A DNA stretch of 64,000 bases from UBA1858 sp964636225 (GTDB lineage Bacteria; Pseudomonadota; Gammaproteobacteria; UBA4575), in NCBI GenBank assembly GCA_964636225.1, contig CAZWQM010000003.1:1-64000 (forward strand). The letters run 5' to 3'. Positions 62,384 to 64,000 of this stretch are shown here, in pieces. Positions within the stretch are counted from its first letter, which is position 1; every line of letters starts with the position of its first letter. The position numbers and the translations under genes are program-made. Under the pieces are notes generated by a model that did not search any database, had not been told where the DNA came from, and saw nothing but the letters and a program-made list of their open reading frames with translations.

Positions 62384-62653
62384 ATGAAAAAATTATTTAT
62401 TGGCAATCTACCTGCCAGCACCAAGACTGAAGAACTGGAAGCCTTATTTTCCGAATTTGGCCGAGTTCGATCTTCAAGGCTAGTGACAGATGTGTTTTCT
62501 GGACAATGCAAAGGATTTGGCTTTATTGAAATGGAAGGCCATGAGGCACGTGCAGCGATCGCCGGTTTAAACGGAAAAGACTTTAACGGTAAGCCTTTAA
62601 AGGTGAACTTTGAAGCGCCCAAGAATGCTCGTCGAGGTGGCGGACGCTACTAG
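62384..62653 (+). CDS. RRM-domain RNA-binding protein
   Basis: 89 aa from the ATG at 62384 (GGAG upstream; an upstream in-frame start at 62339 lies in the terminator). RNP2 is KLFIGNLP at 3-10 and RNP1 is CKGFGFIEM around 44-52. The C-terminal tail RRGGGRY is glycine/arginine-rich. It matches small bacterial RRM proteins that bind RNA and often respond to cold. Following a cold-shock gene strengthens that view. Confidence 0.92.
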   Translation: MKKLFIGNLPASTKTEELEALFSEFGRVRSSRLVTDVFSGQCKGFGFIEMEGHEARAAIAGLNGKDFNGKPLKVNFEAPKNARRGGGRY

Positions 62654-62683
62654 TCGATATTCTGCTACAAACTCTTCACTTTG

Positions 62684-62715
62684 GAGCAACTGCCCTGAAT
62701 CCAGAGCAGTTGTTC
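62684..62715 (+). terminator. Hairpin after the RRM gene
   Basis: GAGCAACTGC (62684-62693) pairs with GCAGTTGTTC (62706-62715), one G-U pair, and the loop can form a further short CTG/CAG stem. It lies about 30 bp after the RRM stop. The following sequence TACTAAATTAA is a poor T-run, so it may act as a 3'-end stabiliser or a weak terminator. Confidence 0.5.
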
Positions 62716-62806
62716 TACTAAATTAAATAAATCTAATCACTTTCTCTCAACTACAGTAATGAGTTCCAGCAGTTGCAGAAAAATGCTGGTGGTGATGTAT
62801 TGAACC

Positions 62807-63001
62807 CTACTTGGTCCAGTTAGTCATATTTTCGGTCGATTTTTCCTGGCCGTCTTCATAACCGGCGGTGTAAGCTTCTGTAACACGCTGCTCTTCACGC
62901 TCTGGATGACCCAGGTAGCCACCTTGCCAGCCAAGAACATATTCAGGATCGACACCCTTTTGTTCCATTTGTGTAACTGCGTCACGATATGCTTGATCCA
63001 T
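62807..63001 (-). CDS. Small hypothetical protein
   Basis: 64 aa, acidic, with no cysteine. It reads as helix-turn repeats: QAYRDAVTQMEQKGVDPEYV, GWQGGYLGHPEREEQRVTEA, then YTAGYEDGQEKS. A strong AGGAGG lies 8 bp before the ATG. It is 33 bp downstream of the TrpD2-like gene on the same strand. Family not recognised. Confidence 0.75.
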   Translation of the reverse strand: MDQAYRDAVTQMEQKGVDPEYVLGWQGGYLGHPEREEQRVTEAYTAGYEDGQEKSTENMTNWTK

Positions 63002-63034
63002 TGTAAGACCTCCTATTAAAAAAATTATTGTAAA

Positions 63035-64000
63035 TTAACTGGCTTGAAAACAACTCATCGCTTTACCAGAAGCGATGATACCCGAAACCATTTCGGCTCC
63101 TTGATTAAGTGATTCTGCTTTACCCAGATGTTTCAACATAATGGCTGCTGAATAAATCAGACAGTCCCTGGCAGGCCCTTCTTTTCCATCCAGCGCTTCC
63201 AGTCCGGCTTGAGCACTGGCTTTTGATAATGCTTCAATATTGACACTCTCTTCAGCGCTATCTTTCATACGGATAGCCTGTTCTGGAATTGGTACACAGC
63301 GCATGGACTGTTGTATGCCCAACTGCTCGGGGAATACGTCAATTTCCATTAACTCACCCTGTAAACCATGGTATTCGAAATACTTGGCAGGTTTGTTCAG
63401 CGCCGGCGTTACTCCACCTTCCACGCCCCTCACCAATACCGCAGATTCGTAACCCGCCAATTTAGCCAGCCTTTCATACACAGGCGGATAAGGCTTGTGC
63501 ACATAACCCGTCAAGAGGTGAGTCGATTTTTTCCCACAGATGGGCTTTGCCAACACTTCTACTGTCGTCAGCACTGGCCGTTTAATGATTCTTTTTCTTA
63601 AAGGCACCAGATCGTGCAGTGGTTTACAGAAACTGGCTTGATCCAGATAACTCCAGCCAATTTTCTCATTATTGATTCGTTCCACCGACTGCATGGGTGT
63701 CAGATCAACATTAATTCCGGCTTCACGTAGCACTTTGCGATGTGTCACTCCAAATTTGGGGCCAACTTCCTCAAGGCCGTGACTGACTGCAGGAATGCCA
63801 CAGGCGGACAATACCGCGGGCAGGAATGCCATGACCGGCGCACCGCGCGTGTAACCATCATAAGGCTCGGCAATATCTACAACTTGATCAACTTCCGCGA
63901 TAACGCGATCGGTCTGATCCAGGATCGCCTGCAGACTGCCTTTATTCTCATCATCCGTTTCGCGCTTCATGCGCAAAGCGATTAAATACACGCCCGCCTG
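63035..64000 (-). CDS. TrpD2/YbiB-like glycosyltransferase family 3 protein (N-terminus cut)
   Basis: About 321 residues, open through base 64000, so the N-terminus lies beyond the window (preceding codons QAG). The GT3/anthranilate-phosphoribosyltransferase fold is visible in DGYTRGAPVMAFLPAVLSAC, LLTGYVHKPYPPVYERLA and VRGVEGGVTPALNKP. TrpD2 proteins bind nucleic acid and lack normal TrpD activity, and no trp genes are nearby. A true anthranilate phosphoribosyltransferase is less likely. Confidence 0.82.
   Translation of the reverse strand, partial: QAGVYLIALRMKRETDDENKGSLQAILDQTDRVIAEVDQVVDIAEPYDGYTRGAPVMAFLPAVLSACGIPAVSHGLEEVGPKFGVTHRKVLREAGINVDLTPMQSVERINNEKIGWSYLDQASFCKPLHDLVPLRKRIIKRPVLTTVEVLAKPICGKKSTHLLTGYVHKPYPPVYERLAKLAGYESAVLVRGVEGGVTPALNKPAKYFEYHGLQGELMEIDVFPEQLGIQQSMRCVPIPEQAIRMKDSAEESVNIEALSKASAQAGLEALDGKEGPARDCLIYSAAIMLKHLGKAESLNQGAEMVSGIIASGKAMSCFQAS

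Noticed and set aside
62296..62622. 108-codon minus-strand frame over the RRM gene
   Set aside because: Antisense to the clear RRM domain and runs through the terminator at 62315-62345.
1..64000. CRISPR array near the Cas6-like gene
   Set aside because: I read the intergenic stretches around 43.8-47.5 kb and elsewhere and saw no regularly spaced direct repeats. Only unrelated inverted repeats are present.
1..64000. tRNA, rRNA or insertion-sequence genes
   Set aside because: I looked for CCA-ended cloverleaf patterns, rRNA cores and transposase motifs and found none. The window looks like stable backbone, apart from possible recruitment of the Cas6-like gene.

Overview
The window reads as one contiguous chromosome segment of a sulfur-oxidising gammaproteobacterium, of moderate GC by eye (I did not count it). 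Two things support this. Housekeeping synteny is gammaproteobacterial: pilD-coaE-zapD, argJ-secA, a complete dcw cell-wall/division cluster ending in lpxC, and rnpB-rsmI-lpoA-yraN-diaA. A full dsrABEFHCMKLJOP cluster includes dsrEFH and dsrL, the genes that mark the oxidative form of the Dsr pathway. I could not assign a genus.

Layout. 1-1630 (+): pilD tail, coaE, zapD. 1627-6561 (-): a MutT/TMP-synthase-like fusion, argJ, secA. 6746-7672 (-): a LytM-type peptidase, divergent from a DciA-like gene. 8161-26632 (-): lpxC, ftsZ, ftsA, ftsQ, ddlB, murB, murC, murG, ftsW, murD, mraY, murF, murE, ftsI, ftsL, rsmH and mraZ, read from right to left as a tightly overlapped operon. Its likely promoter and MraZ boxes lie at 26646-26717. 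26866-27219 (-): RNase P RNA. 27280-32408: rsmI, divergent from lpoA-yraN-diaA and an FAD-linked 2-hydroxyacid dehydrogenase.

32835-43797 (-): the dsr operon. DsrAB is the reverse sulfite reductase, DsrEFH and DsrC form the sulfur relay, DsrMKJOP is the membrane complex and DsrL the NAD(P)-linked partner. dsrN, dsrR and dsrS are not at the usual downstream end. RNA hairpins flank dsrC.

44163-46647 (+), divergent from dsrA: the most unusual part of the window. It holds a TauD-like dioxygenase, a 64-aa protein, a protein resembling the Cas6/Cmx6 CRISPR-RNA endonuclease family, a DsrC paralogue with no cysteine at all, and a 67-aa charged protein, closed by a strong terminator. I saw no CRISPR array or other cas gene in the window. 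The spacers on both sides of the DsrC paralogue contain long inverted repeats. A testable idea is that this Cas6-like RAMP protein has been recruited to RNA processing or regulation linked to sulfur oxidation.

47253-64000: apt, a PiuC/YbiX-type dioxygenase, a four-gene fatty-acid beta-oxidation operon (fadE, thiolase, fadJ-like, acyl-CoA synthetase), a YiiX-like papain-fold hydrolase, a group of poorly known genes (GNAT, 2OG-Fe(II) oxygenase, two conserved hypotheticals, a secreted protein), a cold-shock protein, an RRM RNA-binding protein, and a TrpD2-like gene cut by the window end.
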